A DNA stretch of 8,455 bases from Microcoleaceae cyanobacterium UBA9251 (GTDB lineage: Bacteria; Cyanobacteriota; Cyanobacteriia; Cyanobacteriales; Microcoleaceae): positions 1 through 8,455 of the forward strand of contig DPLL01000473.1 of NCBI GenBank assembly GCA_003542015.1, written 5' to 3'. Position numbers and translations under genes: made by a program. Shown here one piece after another: positions 7,801 through 8,455 of the stretch. The notes below the pieces were generated by a model that had not been told where the DNA came from, did not search any database, and saw only the letters and a program-made list of their open reading frames with translations. Position 1 is the stretch's first letter, and each line of letters starts with the position of its first letter.

Positions 7801-8329
7801 GCTCGATCGCCCTTCGCAAGCAATCCATCCCTTCATCAACCCGTCCCAATCTTGCCAAAGCCTCCCACAAATTTTGGTAAGGCAGAGCCGATTCCGAGTC
7901 AAGTGCGATCGCTCTTCGCAAACAACTTACAGATTCATCCAGTTGACCTTGCAAACACAAACCCTTACCCAAACTATTATGAAACTCGTAGAAATCAGGA
8001 TATATCTCCACAGCTTTGCGGTACGCCGCCACGGCTTCATCTAGATTGCCCTGCTGTTCCAAAACCTCTCCTAAATTGTGCCAAGACCAAGCCGAATTCG
8101 GGTTAAGTTCGCAGGCTCTGCGGTAACTTTTCTCCGCCCCATCCCGCTGCCCCAATTTCGCCAAAACTTCACCCAAATTGTGGTGATACCACGAAAAATC
8201 CGGGTTGAGTTCAGTACAGCGCTGGTAGGCGGCGGCGGCTTCCTCAAATTTACCAGACTGTTTTAGGAGGTTGCCTTTGTGAAAATAATTAGAAGCTGTC
8301 TCTTCATGCACTTGTAATGAGCTATTCAT
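4868..8329 (-). CDS. TPR-repeat protein fused to GT2 and GT4 glycosyltransferase domains
   Basis: The protein has 1153 residues from the ATG at 8329; no strong ribosome-binding site precedes it. Residues 13-471 are TPR repeats, mostly 34 residues long with the usual W/Y-LG-A-Y-P pattern: 13 recognisable full units plus one 14-residue remnant. Residues 515-735 form a GT2 (GT-A fold) domain: VVSVIIPVFN at 515-524, IND at 552-554, FLNNDTEV at 599-606 in the DxD position, and YYEDTDL at 700-706 on the acceptor side. NND in place of DxD is usual in this subgroup. Residues about 783-1153 form a GT4-like GT-B domain: IVDDSLP at 787-793, DTVDLHYVR at 896-904, ILFIGGYKHLPN at 983-994, and the donor-binding stretch YGAGMKGKIGQSLEYGLP at 1063-1080, with K1068 and E1076 at the expected places. 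The protein could add two successive sugars while the TPR array holds a partner or the acceptor (inference). It lacks evident membrane segments. The methyltransferase gene follows 77 bases downstream. Base composition changes sharply inside the gene near 7260. Confidence 0.93.
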   Translation of the reverse strand: MNSSLQVHEETASNYFHKGNLLKQSGKFEEAAAAYQRCTELNPDFSWYHHNLGEVLAKLGQRDGAEKSYRRACELNPNSAWSWHNLGEVLEQQGNLDEAVAAYRKAVEIYPDFYEFHNSLGKGLCLQGQLDESVSCLRRAIALDSESALPYQNLWEALARLGRVDEGMDCLRRAIELNPGEGDLYLKLAEALQGKNEFAEAVGYYRKAIQLKPDFHWLYYKLGTALSAQGQWEEAIASYSKAADLEPGSAIVHHYLGHTLSIVQRWEEAIASYRKALDIVPDAAVVYQHLGDALTRLGRWEQAVGAYRKSVEFDPNSLEAQDHLGFALYQLGRYDEAIATYRKALDVAPNSDVVSFHLGDAMAALQRWDEAIVNYLCAIDIKPNLSEVHHKLGDVFRQRGTNSDLDQAYQCYCKTIELNSDDIEVYHKLLSLKPNEPELYLQLGKALTQVNKNDEAIIFFQIVLQMKPESVEASKYLQDILDKRKIVYEDNNIEIVPINQAKIAQQIVLPYSHNPVVSVIIPVFNKIDYTLKCLRSLQGNISLDTEVEIIVINDASQDQTQFLLENVRGLRLINNTKNLGFIKSCNKAADSSHGKYLCFLNNDTEVRQGWLESLLKVMFLDKDVGAVGSKLIYPNGVLQEAGGVIWSNASGWNYGKMDNPDAPQYNYVRSVDYCSGASLLVRKQVFEDLDGFEKDFCPAYYEDTDLCFAIRNKLGLKVVYQPKSEVIHYEGITSGTSTTTGTKSYQEINAIKFQNKWQHTLENHLSSGHADNPLKAPRRLCGEKVILIVDDSLPCYDQDSGGNRLYQLIKIFKNYLNYHVIFAPDRAIKEEPYASELQDMGIEVLYTCENYAHSIEEQIKERLPLVNFAWICRPGLNQKYASMIRNYNANIKIIYDTVDLHYVRLKRLWELLPISQEKDEQAKEWQGTQELELSIARFVDLTVTVTEVEKTILRDQSISNVAVIPNIHQPNEVLGKNFQERQDILFIGGYKHLPNIDAVEWLCQSIMPKVWVHLPNVKVVLLGSHPPLAVQQLAIDKVIVTGYVKDVSSFFLSHKVFVAPLRYGAGMKGKIGQSLEYGLPIVSTTVGAEGMGLIHSKSVLIADTADGFAEQIVQLYTSERLWNKLASASQQALTPYTPEYVQVQLAKVMEQLS
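6917..8293 (-). repeat. 102-bp repeat array coding for TPR units
   Basis: Thirteen full TPR units and one fragment are encoded in phase with a 102-base period. Units 1-11 are regular (residues 13-386). Unit 12 (387-423) is 37 residues long, with three extra residues near the helix turn. Unit 13 (424-437) is only 14 residues and looks like the start of helix A joined to the end of helix B. Unit 14 (438-471) is regular. At DNA level units 7 and 8 share an exact 23-base stretch at 7512-7534 and 7614-7636, spaced exactly 102 bases, which suggests fairly recent duplication or gene conversion between them. Confidence 0.85.
7314..7912. repeat. Cluster of four HIP1 octamers
   Basis: GCGATCGC occurs at 7314-7321, 7518-7525, 7620-7627 and 7905-7912. 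HIP1 is the highly iterated palindrome of many cyanobacterial genomes. All four copies I found lie inside the TPR-coding part, and none in the glycosyltransferase or methyltransferase parts. The first three occupy the same place in the 102-base unit and encode Ala-Ile-Ala at the start of helix B; the fourth also encodes Ala-Ile-Ala, in a different register. Confidence 0.85.
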
Positions 8330-8375
8330 AATTTTGTACCGTAGATTTGATTTTTTTTAGCTTGGTCGATCGGGG

Positions 8376-8381
8376 TTTATA
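8376..8381 (-). promoter_or_regulatory. Possible -10 box of the TPR-glycosyltransferase gene
   Basis: On the minus strand TATAAA lies 46 bases before the ATG at 8329. No hexamer close to TTGACA stands at the right distance upstream. The 8330-8455 region is the only visible upstream sequence of this gene, so its promoter may also lie beyond the window. Confidence 0.2.
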
Positions 8382-8440
8382 AGTAGCTTGTGAGTATCAG
8401 ATCCTCGGTACAGCCTAGGGTATGTTTCCCAACCTCTCGA

Positions 8441-8455
8441 TCCCCCCTAGCCCCC
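8441..8455. repeat. C-rich edge sequence, possibly part of a dispersed intergenic repeat
   Basis: The window ends in TCCCCCCTAGCCCCC, two C runs separated by TAG. Similar C-run motifs recur between genes in many filamentous cyanobacteria, often as one arm of an inverted repeat. Only this arm is visible, so the assignment is tentative. Confidence 0.3.

Noticed and set aside
7259..8266. Several plus-strand open frames opposite the TPR region (7259-7699, 7384-7707, 7852-8106, 8078-8266)
   Set aside because: They are antisense to a clear TPR-coding frame. They are rich in Pro, Arg and Ser, as expected from the opposite strand of GC-richer repeats, and have no recognisable domain.

Overview
This window looks like part of a surface-polysaccharide (glycan) biosynthesis region from a cyanobacterium, probably a filamentous one. 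The cyanobacterial call rests on four perfect HIP1 octamers (GCGATCGC), on the very long TPR-glycosyltransferase protein, and on weak or missing ribosome-binding sites at two of the three visible starts. The narrower placement is a guess.

Layout. Two genes point right. The first (1-432) has lost its 5' end to the window edge and shows only a coiled coil and a C-terminal domain. The second (607-1899) is a complete family 2 glycosyltransferase with the same kind of coiled coil and tail. Two very large genes point left. The upstream one (8329 down to 4868) encodes a 1153-residue protein with about 13 TPR units, then a GT2-type glycosyltransferase domain, then a GT4-type glycosyltransferase domain. 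It is followed after 77 bases by a 933-residue protein (4790 down to 1989) with three successive SAM-dependent methyltransferase-like domains. The two gene pairs converge on an 89-base gap at 1900-1988. No stretch over 300 bases lacks a gene. No RNA gene, CRISPR array or transposase was seen.

How the genes may work together (inference). The glycosyltransferases would add sugars to a growing surface glycan, and the methyltransferase protein would decorate sugars or cap the chain. The TPR array could act as a scaffold. Activities that are often encoded by separate genes are fused here into two large polypeptides.

The most notable observations are the triple methyltransferase fusion, the TPR-GT2-GT4 fusion, a sharp change in base composition inside that single gene near 7260 (about 51% GC on the TPR side, about 35% on the other, by hand count), and a conserved C-terminal domain of unknown function shared by the two neighbouring rightward genes.
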